Shown here: positions 20,235 to 31,341 of the stretch, piece by piece
How positions within the stretch are numbered: position 1 is the first letter of the stretch
How the letters are laid out: the number at the start of each line of letters is the position of its first letter
Source: Bryopsis sp. KO-2023
Taxonomy: Eukaryota; Chlorophyta; Ulvophyceae; Bryopsidales; Bryopsidaceae
Direction: 5' to 3'
Length of the DNA: 64,000 nucleotides
Assembly: GCA_030272585.1 (NCBI GenBank)
Contig: BSYQ01000002.1
Span: 806,001-870,000 of the forward strand
Notes under the pieces: model-generated
What the model saw: the letters and a program-made list of their open reading frames with translations, nothing else
The model's database searches: none
Told to the model about the DNA's origin: nothing
Translations under genes and position numbers: made by a program

Positions 20235-22130
20235 CAACAAACAAACCAAAATAATTACATGCAAAGATGCAGATGAAACTGAATCTCATGTTTCAATGTC
20301 GATTATGAGTTTTGTAATTTATAAAATCTGCATGAACTACAAGAATTCCAACAATGTAATATGACCCTGATATTCCACAGCCCAAGGACACCCAACCACA
20401 GAAAAAAAAGTGTTCCTCCCCTCCCGATTAACAAATCGCACAGAACCACAACAAAGCCACTCAGAATTACCAGCTCAATAACATCCCTCCGCTCAGGAAA
20501 AATCCCACATCAAGCAAGCCCCAGTGTAGGTGACCCCAATTATTTTTTTGTCGTCACACCATAACCAAACCAAAGTATGTTTTTTAGTATCGATGGGAGT
20601 CAATGCATATGGTGGTATCTCCAGTTTTCGAATGCAATCTCCTTGTTCCAGATCCCATACACTCACGACATTATTAGAAGAGCCTAATATAAGACGACCG
20701 CAACCAACCGCAATACATGAAGAAAACACCCCGTCCCCTTGAAATTCTCTTATTTGACTCCTAACATTCAAATCCCAAACACGAACAATTTGATCACTCG
20801 TCCTGCTTGCTATCAAGCCTCTGAAAACTCGAGATACCTCAAAAATCCCGCCATAATTCCCAGGCAGCACGTGAATACAAGTCCTCTCCACAACATTCCA
20901 TATCCTAATTGTAGTATCAAAGGAGCCACTAATCAAGTGCTTCTTCTCATCGGTGGAGGACAATGTTGTCACCCCGTCTTGATGTCCACTCAAGACGTTT
21001 TTGCACTCCCAATGCTCCTTTCCCCAAAGTCTAATAAGGCGATCGCCACCCGCTGTCGCTACCTCTCCCTCAAGCTCTTCAATTGCCCGAACAGAGGTGG
21101 CATGAGCATCGATTTGAAACAAAGAATGGGAGGTATCGACATCCCAAGCACAAAGACATCCCTTGTGGTCCCCACTCAGTAAAATTTTGTCGATGAATTG
21201 GACCGACAAAGTAGTAGACTTGCTAACATCAAAGGACACGCAACTTTCTGGTCCAATTTGAGTATTCCAATAGACCAGGGAATAAACACCACCAAGTGCG
21301 ATAAGGTCATCTTTCTTTGTTCCACATCTGATGACACATGCTTCCTCAGAACGAGTTACAATGGGTATGACCTTCTTCGATCGCCACAAGTTCTCGCACC
21401 GAAGTTTTTTGGACAACCGAGGCTCCTCGCTTGCTTGCCACCATGTGGATGCTACAGAGCGAGACCTGGCTAGGTCGCTTGATGAGGTTTTCTCAAGAAT
21501 GCCCTTTATGATATTCAAGGGCAGATCCCACTCGATAACTGAAACTTGATTCATTGCCACCCCTGGGAATCAATCAGTGAAGGTGACCTACAACACAATG
21601 CATCCACAATGTCTGAACAGCCCCTGAAGTTTTTATTTATTATGTTTTTGGAGGGGGAAAGGTGGTTGTAGTATAACAAGTAGAAGACAAATAAACTGTT
21701 CTGATACATTCTTTATCACAGCCACAGCCACACCGACATGATCTTATCGAATTACTTAAATTTCTGAAAACCCCTGTTTTGAAAATGGTCGACGAACGAC
21801 CACAGAGCCGAGCAGGAGCTTAAAAAACAGTCGACGTTCAGTATTGAGCGAGTCAGCGACAAGTTCTTTTTTTCACACTCGAAGGAAACAACAGACCCAT
21901 AGAAAAATAAGAGGCCGTCGTTTTCTTTCAGCCAAGAGGGAAAACAGACCAAAACAAAAAACGAGGAGTTTAAACCCACCCACACCTTGATTTTTCCTGC
22001 GCGGGACGAAAAAAACCGAACGTTTTCCGAATGGAGGACGCTGACCCCAGTTTTTCCCCTCTGGGCAGCGTGTTCCGATCGCGCAATGTGTACGACGAAA
22101 GTCCTTACACAATCGGACTTTTGGACCCGA
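20235..22130. repeat. Duplicated F-box B block, copy 2 (inverted mate at 8020-10115)
   Basis: Contains F-box gene B2 with both flanks matching B1 in reverse orientation, including the 17-bp upstream motif at 21784-21800. Confidence 0.75.
20493..21554 (-). CDS. F-box/WD40 protein, subfamily B, copy B2
   Basis: 353 residues starting MNQVSVIEWDLPLNIIKGIL. The F-box continues LEKTSSSDLARSRSVAST. Blade ends match B1 one for one (CAWDVDTSHSLF, LWGKEHWECKNVL, RIWNVVERTCIHVL, RVWDLNVRSQIREF, SVWDLEQGDCIRKL, MWDFS). Changes against B1 are spread as substitutions without frame breaks, which argues for an expressed gene. Predicted role is SCF substrate receptor. GTG-GCA precede the ATG, as in B1. Confidence 0.85.
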   Translation of the reverse strand: MNQVSVIEWDLPLNIIKGILEKTSSSDLARSRSVASTWWQASEEPRLSKKLRCENLWRSKKVIPIVTRSEEACVIRCGTKKDDLIALGGVYSLVYWNTQIGPESCVSFDVSKSTTLSVQFIDKILLSGDHKGCLCAWDVDTSHSLFQIDAHATSVRAIEELEGEVATAGGDRLIRLWGKEHWECKNVLSGHQDGVTTLSSTDEKKHLISGSFDTTIRIWNVVERTCIHVLPGNYGGIFEVSRVFRGLIASRTSDQIVRVWDLNVRSQIREFQGDGVFSSCIAVGCGRLILGSSNNVVSVWDLEQGDCIRKLEIPPYALTPIDTKKHTLVWLWCDDKKIIGVTYTGACLMWDFS

Positions 22131-22860
22131 AAATCATCGGCAGCCCACGTGGTCTGATAGAGAATGCGTCATGCGTTAGGAAAGCAACCCTTCTTCCAAA
22201 AAAGGGTATGCATACTGCTTTGGTGACCTCTGTCCCCACTGGACAACAAGAGTGGAGTGGCATTCAACAACAACATAACCTCTTGTGGTACTAACTTTCG
22301 AAACAAAAGTGTTTAAAAACCTCTTGAAGAAGCGGTGGAAAGGGAAAAATCAAATAAGTTCAGTCTCTGGGAGTTCTCGTCTTTGTTTACTCCCGTGCGG
22401 TGCTCTGATTCGTTGTCCTTCCACCGAGGCAGGCGGCCCGTGATCGCTGCTCGGCTTCCGTCTTGTGCTATGTCCGACTCATCCCCCCCTTGCAGCGTCC
22501 AGCCCGGCGGCGCAACGTACCCGCCCCTTGGCAAACACGAACCATCAATGCGCAGGAGCCAAGAGCCCCCTTGATACACACTCAACCGTCCCCGCTCGGG
22601 CAACAAGCGGGCGCTATCCCACTCGACAACCCGTAACTGGGCCTAATCATAGTCACGAAAACTAAGAAAAAAAAAAGAAAAAAAAAGCAATTGTCAGTTC
22701 CGCGACGTGCCAACAAGCAACTGCGTCAGGAAAGCTAGGAGCGAGGTTTCGTCACGGCATTCCACAGAAATCTTTTTGAAAAGCTTCACGAACCTGGATC
22801 GACCCATCCAAACGATTCGACAAGGTTCACAGCCCTGTTGACTGGCAGAGATATACCTTG
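22131..22860. other. Intergenic, no gene seen
   Basis: Short frames only. The first part continues upstream duplicated DNA (a stretch like that near 7950). The rest is unassigned up to the target-site duplication at 22861. Confidence 0.4.
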
Positions 22861-22864
22861 CCAG

Positions 22865-22993
22865 TGTGATGGGGGACATACTAGATAGAGTCATATTATA
22901 GGATTATAGTATGGGAAGGGACAAACATTGGTTTGTGGATAAGAGAGAGCCTGTATTCTGTTTGGGATGTAAGCAATTGTTTACTGCGCGACA
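22865..22993 (+). repeat. 5' LTR, outer element (129 bp)
   Basis: Matches 37993-38121. The TG...CA ends and flanking CCAG define it. Confidence 0.93.
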
Positions 22994-23005
22994 TGGTTTC
23001 GGAGC
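22994..23005 (+). other. Primer-binding site, outer element
   Basis: TGGTTTCGGAGC directly after the LTR. The same 12 bases follow the 5' LTRs of the other two LTR elements in the window. Confidence 0.85.
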
Positions 23006-24770
23006 AGTGATTCGATTTTGGGAATACAAAAGACAAAAGGAGAATGTCGTGGAAAATTACTGAGTTGCCGGAAGGCGACATACAGAATGAGCACTTGTTG
23101 GCCATGGTCGGAGCGTTACGAGATCGCTGGAATAGCGAATTAGGACCAATGGCTGCAGTGACTATGGCGTTGTTTGAGGACGTCGAAAAATTAAAAAAGG
23201 GGTCGGTCGTTTTGTCAAAAGATCTGGAAAATGTGGAGAGGGCAATGCGGAAGAGTGCCCCAACACCTCCTTCCCCATCGGTAACCCTAGTACCACCGTC
23301 AGGATCGAGTGGACCGAGTGGATCAGCTGGAGCGGTGCGGTGGCGGCGTAAGTTGGAAACATGGGATTATATGGGGGTGAAAGCGTTTATCGGGCAGTTC
23401 AAACAATACGTGGCGGCAGTTGGAATTGATTCGCAGGCGGCGACGGTGATTTTACTTCAGTCTCTAGAGAAAGGAGTCTTGAAGTTTGTAGAGACTCTTC
23501 CTTCTTCGTTAGTGTGGCATGAAATTTTGGATCGACTGTGGAAAAGGGCGCAGCCGAGCCAAGCCTCTTTATTTCGAATGCTGTTGGCTTGCAAACAGAC
23601 AGAGCGCCAGTCGTTACAGGAGTACGTTTTGAAGTTCAGAAGTTTGGCAGACGAACTTGGGGGAGGGTTGAGCTCTGAAAAGGAACTCGCGCAAATATTG
23701 GCGGATGGATTGTCGCGAGCGTGGCGAATAACGGCCCGGTCATTTTTAGCGAGTAATCGCAATACGGGCATTGACGATTTGATCGAACAGCTGCTGGAGA
23801 TTGAAGGTCCGATACCGGATACGATGGAAGTGGACCAAGTAAAACAGTGCCAGGAGGAAAGGGAATCTACTGTGGCGGCAGCAAAACTAGACCAAGCTGG
23901 TCGAGTGCAATTTCCGGCGAATTTTGCGTCCATGCGGGAGTTTTTGAGTTTGATTGAAGATGCTGTCAAGCGTAATTCCTGGTTCCGCTCGAAGGTAAAG
24001 TCTTTCGTGGACAAAAAGCCGCAAGGCGCAGGGACCAAGTTTCGTCGACCCAGGGAAGGCAATATGGTAACTTGGGATGATGATTACGCGTGCCCTCCAT
24101 GGGAGGAGGTTCCAGAGGATGCGGTGGTTAGTGTGGTTGCCCAGGGGGGGCAAACGTTGCTGCATGCTTCTATTTTTTTGAATGGTAACCGGGTCTCAGG
24201 GTTGGTGGACACTGGCGCGGAGGTTTCGCTGGTTAGTGTCGAATTGTGCAAAAAGCTTGGGCTGGTATATAATCGCGAGAAGACAGTGGGACTTCAAGGT
24301 TTCGATGCAGGAAGATCGCGGTCTTTGGGGGAATGCACTGTTACGGTAAAATTGGGGTCGAGTTGCCGCGAGTGGAAGTTTCAGGTGGTAAAAAGTTTGG
24401 GCCACAAAGCGTTATTGGGAAATGACCTGTTGAAGGTTTTCGGGGTTCGCGTGGATACGGCGGGCCATTGTTTACAACTGGAAGGTGATGAGGTTTTACG
24501 TTGCCAAGCGATTCAAGCTCCAAAGAAAGAGCCGCCCTGCAGCTTGGACTTATCGCAGATTCGGGTGAAGCTTCAACATGTGGATGCTATCCTTCCAGCT
24601 CGTGTGAACCCCAATACCCAGGTCTGGCAGTTTTTTGCCCCGCGGAAGGTGGTGTTGGAACCAGGCGCTCAACAAGAAATTTTGTTGGGGTTATCGTGTG
24701 TACCTGGAGACAATTTCGCACCAGCATGGTTGGCTGTTGCCCCTCAGTTGTTCAAACTGGGTGGAGATAT

Positions 24771-24944
24771 TGTTAGGTCCCTGTAGGTTTTTGTGAAGTC
24801 GTTGCTGAGGTTGTTGAGACTGGGGTCACACACAGGCACAAACCAGAGAATTAATTTTACAAGTGTTCTCTCTGAACTTAACCCCTAGAACCCGTACTAA
24901 CCCGTACTACACTCGTACTGCAAAATGAGTGCGACAACGTATCA
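24771..24944 (-). repeat. 3' LTR of nested chromovirus (174 bp)
   Basis: Same sequence as 34786-34959. The adjoining 24945-24968 carries the G-rich polypurine tract on the minus strand. Confidence 0.95.
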
Positions 24945-25095
24945 ACTACTCCCCCCCCCCCCCCCCAAAGGGTGTCCACACCCGTAGAAGAACCCAAAAA
25001 GAAAGAAAAAGAAAAGAAAAGAAAAGAAAAGAAAACCCCCAAGGAAAAACTGTCTCTGTCCGGCTCTGACTCTCTGGCTCGGGCTCCGCGCTCTC

Positions 25096-26910
25096 TCACT
25101 CTGTCTCCGAGTCCAAGCCCTCGAGATCCCACATCGTTCGTAGGATGTATGTCAGCCGGGATCCAAGCTCCTTGACACCGGTTTTCGAAGGGAAGGCTGC
25201 GGATTTGACCCGACACACCTGACATGGTAAGGTGAGCTGATCAGTGGTGTCCGGGGATGGAAGCGATGGGAGCGGAAGAAAATCCTCCGCACGTTTCCCG
25301 AGGCGAAGATGCTCCGCGGTCATATCGAGCGGCCGGATAGTTTTATCCGCGAGCCACCGATTGATGACCCGATCCATTACATGATGATGGGGCCAGTGTG
25401 TAGGGCAAACGTAGTGTGCCCCACAACTGGTTTTTACCCCGACACCATGTTGCGTTCCCGCGCAGTAATAGCACTTCGTTCCCGCGAGTGCTGGATCGTG
25501 CGTGCCTTTGATCTTCTTGAGCGCTGCACGCAGCTCTTTCGCGTCCTTCGCGCGTGTGCGTTTCTTCCCCCGCTTGGTGCTTTTCTCCGCGCCCTTTTTT
25601 TCCGCTTCCTTCACTTTTTCCGCATCCGCCTGAGTCGACGGCTCCCCTTTCTTGGTTTCGGCGGTTGTTTTTTTCTCCGCGTCCGCCTTCTTTTGTTTTC
25701 CCGCGTCTGCATGTGTTTTCTCCGCGTCCGCCTGTTGTTTTTCCGCGGCCGCCTTTTTCTCCGCGGCTGCTTTCTTTTTCTCCGCAAGTGCTTTGAGCAT
25801 TGCTGCTTTGACGAGTGCTTTTGTTTGTGCGTCCTCCGCGCTCAGCGGTGGTTTTGAACCTGTCGGTTCTTCCGCTATGACGTCTTCGTTGTCGTCATCG
25901 TCAAGGGAACTCTGGGGTGGTTTCGCCAACTGCTGTGAGATATTTTCCGCTGCCCCGTCTATCCGGCTCAACCAGTCGTTCACTTGGTCCAAATTGTGCG
26001 CCTTCGTAAGGTCTACGTTCGTGATGGTTATCTCCTTGACCTTATGCATATCGACCTGATCTTTTATCCGGCCATCTCTCACCAACTGCGCCTGCGTTTT
26101 CGCGGTGTCCAGGCGTACTCCCACCAGTCCGTGTGAAAAGCTTGCGAGTGATTGAGGGATGTCCATGAGGCTGGCTCGAAGCCGGCTGACCTCAACCTTG
26201 GACGCCACCAACTCGGACATTAACACGCGGGCAGTCGTGCTGCTGCAGAAATTGTCTCCTTTTTCCGCCTTGGCGAGAGCTGCTTTTGTGGCCGCCAGTT
26301 CTTTTTGGACCGTGACGAGGTTTTTGTAGCGTTTCTCCGCCTCGCTGATGAGCTGCTTGTTTTCCTTGTGATACCATTCGGTATCCGCCTGAGCTTTGGT
26401 GGCTGCTTTCCGGGAGAGGGTTAGATCGGTGGTCAGCTGGGTGATTTCCTTTGTTTTTGCGGAAATTTCTTGATCCCGCGCGGAAATTGTTTGATCTTTT
26501 GCGGAATTTTCCTCCTCTTTTGCGGATAACTCTCTTTTGATAGTCTTGAGTTCCGCTTCCGCACCACGGGCTTTCACTTGAGCGTCACTCAACTGCTGTT
26601 GAAGAGCCCGGTATCGATCTGTCCAATCCGCTTCCAGCTTAGTTTTTTCCGCCACCCTTTCCTCCTTTGTTTCCCGGAGTTCCGCCGCCAGCTCACAAAT
26701 TTCCGCCTCCTGCTCATCTCTTTTTGTCACACCCTCCTGAAGCTTCTTGTGTAATTTTTCGTACTCCGCCGCCACATTTGCATGTAAATCCACCGCCTCA
26801 GTTCCAGATTCTAAGGCTTCTGCGAGCTCCGTTTCCAAGGCCTCTGCCTTTGTTTTCCACTCATCCCTCTGCTGACGGAGTCGCTCCAAATGCTCGGCTG
26901 TTCCAGACAT
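25096..26910 (-). CDS. Third ORF of the chromovirus: coiled-coil, Cys/His-rich accessory protein
   Basis: 604 residues downstream of pol in the same orientation. Residues 1-230 are an almost continuous coiled coil (for example EALETELAEALESG, DLTLSRKAATKAQADTEW). A middle part contains NLDQVNDWLSRIDGAA and an acidic patch (DDDDNEDVIAEE). Next comes a Lys/Ala/Glu repeat rich in AEKK units, and a basic stretch (KRGKKRTRAKD) that could be a nuclear signal. The last 130 residues have a Cys/His cluster (CYYCAGTQHGVGVKTSCGAH, then CPTHWPHHH) and a later CQVC. I know of no standard Ty3 protein with this layout. It could be a second Gag-like nucleoprotein, an Env-position accessory gene or a captured host gene. 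It is an intact frame, so probably functional. Confidence 0.75.
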   Translation of the reverse strand: MSGTAEHLERLRQQRDEWKTKAEALETELAEALESGTEAVDLHANVAAEYEKLHKKLQEGVTKRDEQEAEICELAAELRETKEERVAEKTKLEADWTDRYRALQQQLSDAQVKARGAEAELKTIKRELSAKEEENSAKDQTISARDQEISAKTKEITQLTTDLTLSRKAATKAQADTEWYHKENKQLISEAEKRYKNLVTVQKELAATKAALAKAEKGDNFCSSTTARVLMSELVASKVEVSRLRASLMDIPQSLASFSHGLVGVRLDTAKTQAQLVRDGRIKDQVDMHKVKEITITNVDLTKAHNLDQVNDWLSRIDGAAENISQQLAKPPQSSLDDDDNEDVIAEEPTGSKPPLSAEDAQTKALVKAAMLKALAEKKKAAAEKKAAAEKQQADAEKTHADAGKQKKADAEKKTTAETKKGEPSTQADAEKVKEAEKKGAEKSTKRGKKRTRAKDAKELRAALKKIKGTHDPALAGTKCYYCAGTQHGVGVKTSCGAHYVCPTHWPHHHVMDRVINRWLADKTIRPLDMTAEHLRLGKRAEDFLPLPSLPSPDTTDQLTLPCQVCRVKSAAFPSKTGVKELGSRLTYILRTMWDLEGLDSETE

Positions 26911-27231
26911 TTTTATGCAAATGCTTTTAATGTTTTGCTCTGGTGGCGGTTGCTTCTGAAGGTTCAGTGCGCTCGGCGTAAACTTTTGACGAAATAGGGC
27001 TGGAGGGTTGCAGCCTAGCTAGTTTATACAAGTGATAGAGTCACTCACTTGTCACTGATGGAAGACTTCCTCTATTGAGTGTCGTCTCATCCAAGGTTCT
27101 AGCCCGCTTTGATATTACCCTCGCTATCTTGACTCAGCTCTCTGTAGCTCGCTCTTAGATGTATTTGATTATGGGTGAACTGATACCAACACATCAACCA
27201 TCGTTCCCTTCCCCATATCAACCTGTATCAT
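26911..27231 (-). other. Spacer between chromovirus pol and third ORF
   Basis: About 320 nt without an ORF. It may hold an internal promoter or splice acceptor for the third ORF, but no clear signal stands out. Confidence 0.4.
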
Positions 27232-30200
27232 CTAAAGAGGTTGTTTCCGCCGCCTTGTCCGCCTTTCTTCCCGCTTAGAGCGGATTTCCTCTTTGGTCGG
27301 CAAGCGCGTGCGGTTTCTGAGATACTCTGCCAAGATATCGCTGGCATTGGCCAGGTGGGCTTCTGGCTCCCAGGTGGCTTCCATCAAATCATAGCCCTTC
27401 CACAGAATCAAGTACTCCCGACGGTTGGGTGTGCCTCGATCCCGCAGAATACGCTCGACCTCATATTCAATGGCGCCATCCACCAACTCCCCTTCGGGAG
27501 GTTCCACCTCCCGCTCATCATCTTCTGACAAGCGGTTGTATGCCTTCAGCTTGGAGACATGGAAGGTAGAATGAATAGTCCAATGGGGTGGTAGTTGCAG
27601 GCGATAAGCGACTGTGGATATCGCTTTGTCCACTTTGAATGGCCCGACAAACCTCCGGCGGATTTTTGGTGGGATCTTTTGCAAGGATTGCAGCGGAATA
27701 AATGTACTCCGCACCAAAACTTCATCCCCTTCTTTGAAGATTACTTCCCGCCGCCGTTTGTTCGCTTGGACACACATCCGCTCTTGTGCGGTTGCATACT
27801 GCTGCTTTGCCTGCTGCAGTTGCTCGTCCATTCGTTTCACCATTTCGGTTGCCATTTCGGACTCTTCTTTCGCCGTTAACTTTTTCTGCACAGTAATTTG
27901 ACCCATATGCTGCCCATACAACAAGTGTGCTGGGGCATAGCCTGTAGACACATTGCGGGAGTTGTTGGCAGCAAATTCCGCTGTCGCCAAGAAATCAACC
28001 CAGCGGTCTGGATACCGCTCCACATAAGGCCGCAAAAAGTCTTCCAACACCCGAATAGTAACCTCTGACTGCCCATCTGTTTGTGGGTGGTAGGCTGTGC
28101 TCATTCGGAGTTGGGTTCCCAGAAGTGAAAATAAAGACCGCCAGAAGGAACTTGTGAATCTGGGGTCTCGATCGGAAATTATCACTTTGGGGAGGCCGTA
28201 GTGTTTGTATATTTTGTCCACAAACAACTTAGCATATTCCGGGGCGGTTATTTCCTTTGTGCAGGGTGCGAAGCGAACGTACTTGGTTAACCGATCAACA
28301 AATACCGCGATGGCGGTGAACCCACGTGACTTTGGTAAATCAGTCACGAGGTCAGTGGTGATCTGTTCCCACTTTGTTGTCGGTATTGGGAGTGGATGCA
28401 GAAGCCCTTTCTGCTTCGTCGTATCAGCTTTTGTCCGCTGACAGACAGGACATGTCCGCACATATGCTTGGACATCCTTCCCAACTCCTTTCCACCAGTA
28501 GTATCGCTGTAGCACATCCGATGTCCGGGCGGCACCTGCGTGTCCAGCACTCGGAACATCATGGAACTCCCCCATAACCTTTTTCCGGTATCCATTTGGA
28601 ACCACTAGTACTTTGTCTGAGGTGGGAGTTGCTTGATAATACAACCAGCCATCCTCGAACGAAAGTTTCGTGGGTTTACCCTCTTGGATTTTCGCGACTT
28701 CCGCTTGCAGTTTTGGATCTGCTGCAATAGCGGTCTTCCATGCATCCGCTTCATCCACCACCCAGGCGGACAAAGCATGAATTTGATCCTGTGAATCAGG
28801 AAGGCTTCGGGATAACGCATCCGCCAGTACATTGGCTTTACCAGGCACATAGACGATTTTTGGACCTATGGAATCAAAATATCCTGACGTGTACCATCGG
28901 GATTGTGTCCGCGACATTTTAGCTTGGGTCATGAAGTGGGTTATCGGCTGATGGTCTGTCATAACCGTAACCTCCCCAGGCGCTCCTTCGAGGTAATGTC
29001 GCCATTGGCTGAGCGCATATGCTACAGCCCCCAGCTCCCGCTCATATGCGGAATATCGTGTCTCAGCTGGTTTTAATCGTCTTGAAAGGTAGGCTATTGG
29101 CTGTAGCCCCTTTCCATGGTCCTGACATAGAACTGCTCCATATGCAGTTCCTGATGCGTCCGTTATTACGGTGTACCCAAGGAGCGGATCGGGTAGGAGA
29201 AGTATGGGGGTGCGGGTGATCTTTTGCTTGAGTTTGCTGAAGGCTTCGCGCTGAATAGGCCCCCATGTCCACACATGATTCTTTTTGATCAGATCATGTA
29301 GGGGTCCTGCAATCCGCGCAAACTCTGGTATAAACTTACGATAGTAAGATACCATGCCCAGAAAACTTCGCACATCCCCAACTGAGCTCAACTCCTTCCA
29401 TTCTTGAATAGCCCGCACTTTATCACTCATTGGTTGCAGGCCTTTCCCTGACAAATGATACCCCAAATAATCGGTCTCGCTGACCCCCACTTCACACTTG
29501 CTCGCTTTCGCGTAGAGCTTGTGTTTGTGTAACCGCTCGAATACCTGTTTCAAATGATCGACATGTTCTTCCACTGAATTGGAAAACACCAGAATGTCGT
29601 CAATGAAAACAACCACAAAGTGGTCCAAAAACTCCCCCAACAAATCCTGCACCATGGTTTGAAACTGGGCCGGACAGTTGGACATTCCGAAGGGACAAAC
29701 GAGGAACTCGAAATGCCCGTATCGTGTGCGGAATGCTGTTTTTGGGGTATCCTTTGGCCGGACTGGAAATTGCCAGTAGCCCGAGCGGAGGTCGATCTTG
29801 GTGTAGATCTTTGCTTTAGCGAGCCGGTCCATTAACTCTTCGGGGAGCGGAAGTGGATAGCGGTTTTTGATGGTGTAGTGGTTGATCCATCTGTAATCAA
29901 CACACATCCGCAATCCGCCGTCTTTCTTAGGGACAAAGAGTATGGGGGCCCCCCAGGGACTCTCTGACGGCCTAATCTTCCGTTGCTCGAGGAGATAATC
30001 CACTTGTGTCCGAACTTCATCCAATTCAGCCGGAGAAAGTTTGTACAGGGGACGGTGGATTGGGCTCATACTCTCATCCTCAAGGTCGATCTTAAATTCA
30101 TGACCCTTGCGGACGGGAGGTATGCCAGGCGGGAGATCTTTTGGAAAAATGTGGCTATATTCCTCCACCACAGAGCGGATATCCGGGTGCATCTGATCAT

Positions 30201-31341
30201 GCAACAACTTCGGTACCTCCGTCTCTTGTGGTGTGTTGGTGCCCGCTGAAGTTTGAAGGCTATCAACGGTTACCCCCTCATACGGATATTGCATCAAGTG
30301 ATTGCTATCCGTGGGGTCAGATTCACGCACCACCACCAAGTAAGCCAAACTATCTGTGGCTTCAGTTTGCTTCTTGATGTAGCGGAATATCTTCTTGTGG
30401 GTGATGAGAGGTGTGGTTTCATTCGCAAGTTGAAGATAATCAGTCGGTCTTTCCTTTACCGGTACTGTTATCCAACCTTGACCTTGGCGAATGTTGATAG
30501 TTCCCTGTGCAAAGTCTATGGACGGGTTATTGGCGATCAGCCACGGTAACCCTAACACGATGTCATACGTGAGATGAGGAAAAACATCCGCAGAAAACTG
30601 GGTTTTGTATCTGCCCAACTGCATGTTGATGTTTCCGCATCGTTTGTCCACATTGCAAACAGACCCGTTGGCTAATGAAACGGTCTTATTACACGAGGAG
30701 AACTCTAACCCCAAACGATCCACAAGTTTCTGCGCTACATAATTTTCCGTAGCTCCACAGTCCAAATAAGCGGAGATTGAAACTCCCCCTATCCGCCCCT
30801 TAAGCTCATACCCCATGAACTTAAGGTGGTGATTATTTACCAGCGGGTTAAAACTGTCTTGAAGGTAATCCCCACCTTCAACCCCTGGTTGTTTCTTTCT
30901 GTCCGATGCCCCCCTTGCATCGGCGTCAGACGGAACCCTTGGGCTGGTCCGGTCTAAACTTTTTACACTTCCTTCCGAAGCCTGTTTCTCTCCACAAGGC
31001 GGGACAGATTCCAGGTTGCTATCTCCGGAGGAACTTCCAGAGTCTTCATGTACTGAACCAACACTCTCCGCCAACTCTCTGCCGGAAGTGCTTAGGATGA
31101 CCGTACTTGAATCATCCATCCGCTCTTTGTCACCAAGTTTTGTACTCATCAGCGGATTTTCAGCCCTCTGGGCGGGATTTCTTTTTGACTCTTTCTCGGT
31201 CTTTTTATTCCCCTCTCGTTCTCTTGCTCGTGACTCCCGGAGCTTCTGACGTCTGCGATGTCTATATCTTCGGCGTCTGGCTCTTTTTCTTCTGGCCGCA
31301 TGGAGTGAAGTCTCCTCTATGCGGCGTGATCTTTTAGCCAT
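27232..31341 (-). CDS. pol: Chromovirus Pol: protease, RT, RNase H, integrase, chromodomain
   Basis: 1369 residues. The Arg-rich N-terminus is followed by a retropepsin (SAYLDCGATENYVAQKLVDR, about residue 190), RT (LRMCVDYRWINHYTIKNRYP; catalytic FIDDILVFS about 580), and RNase H (VITDASGTAYGAVLCQD, YERELGAVAYAL, MTDHQPITH). Integrase has an HHCC finger (H-x-H near 905, CPVCQRTKAD) and the DDE residues (TTDLVTDLP, ISDRDPRFTSSFW, GQSEVTIR). A C-terminal chromodomain (YEVERILRDR, YLILWKGYDLMEATWEP) is at about 1291-1340. Chromodomains of this family target insertion to modified chromatin. The ATG lies 25 nt inside the end of gag in the -1 frame, so expression is by overlap restart or a shift. 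The frame is intact. Confidence 0.95.
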   Translation of the reverse strand: MAKRSRRIEETSLHAARRKRARRRRYRHRRRQKLRESRAREREGNKKTEKESKRNPAQRAENPLMSTKLGDKERMDDSSTVILSTSGRELAESVGSVHEDSGSSSGDSNLESVPPCGEKQASEGSVKSLDRTSPRVPSDADARGASDRKKQPGVEGGDYLQDSFNPLVNNHHLKFMGYELKGRIGGVSISAYLDCGATENYVAQKLVDRLGLEFSSCNKTVSLANGSVCNVDKRCGNINMQLGRYKTQFSADVFPHLTYDIVLGLPWLIANNPSIDFAQGTINIRQGQGWITVPVKERPTDYLQLANETTPLITHKKIFRYIKKQTEATDSLAYLVVVRESDPTDSNHLMQYPYEGVTVDSLQTSAGTNTPQETEVPKLLHDQMHPDIRSVVEEYSHIFPKDLPPGIPPVRKGHEFKIDLEDESMSPIHRPLYKLSPAELDEVRTQVDYLLEQRKIRPSESPWGAPILFVPKKDGGLRMCVDYRWINHYTIKNRYPLPLPEELMDRLAKAKIYTKIDLRSGYWQFPVRPKDTPKTAFRTRYGHFEFLVCPFGMSNCPAQFQTMVQDLLGEFLDHFVVVFIDDILVFSNSVEEHVDHLKQVFERLHKHKLYAKASKCEVGVSETDYLGYHLSGKGLQPMSDKVRAIQEWKELSSVGDVRSFLGMVSYYRKFIPEFARIAGPLHDLIKKNHVWTWGPIQREAFSKLKQKITRTPILLLPDPLLGYTVITDASGTAYGAVLCQDHGKGLQPIAYLSRRLKPAETRYSAYERELGAVAYALSQWRHYLEGAPGEVTVMTDHQPITHFMTQAKMSRTQSRWYTSGYFDSIGPKIVYVPGKANVLADALSRSLPDSQDQIHALSAWVVDEADAWKTAIAADPKLQAEVAKIQEGKPTKLSFEDGWLYYQATPTSDKVLVVPNGYRKKVMGEFHDVPSAGHAGAARTSDVLQRYYWWKGVGKDVQAYVRTCPVCQRTKADTTKQKGLLHPLPIPTTKWEQITTDLVTDLPKSRGFTAIAVFVDRLTKYVRFAPCTKEITAPEYAKLFVDKIYKHYGLPKVIISDRDPRFTSSFWRSLFSLLGTQLRMSTAYHPQTDGQSEVTIRVLEDFLRPYVERYPDRWVDFLATAEFAANNSRNVSTGYAPAHLLYGQHMGQITVQKKLTAKEESEMATEMVKRMDEQLQQAKQQYATAQERMCVQANKRRREVIFKEGDEVLVRSTFIPLQSLQKIPPKIRRRFVGPFKVDKAISTVAYRLQLPPHWTIHSTFHVSKLKAYNRLSEDDEREVEPPEGELVDGAIEYEVERILRDRGTPNRREYLILWKGYDLMEATWEPEAHLANASDILAEYLRNRTRLPTKEEIRSKREERRTRRRKQPL

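Noticed and set aside
25309..26059. Plus-strand frames rich in F, S and R opposite the third chromovirus ORF
   Set aside because: Antisense shadows of the Lys/Ala/Glu-rich coding repeat.
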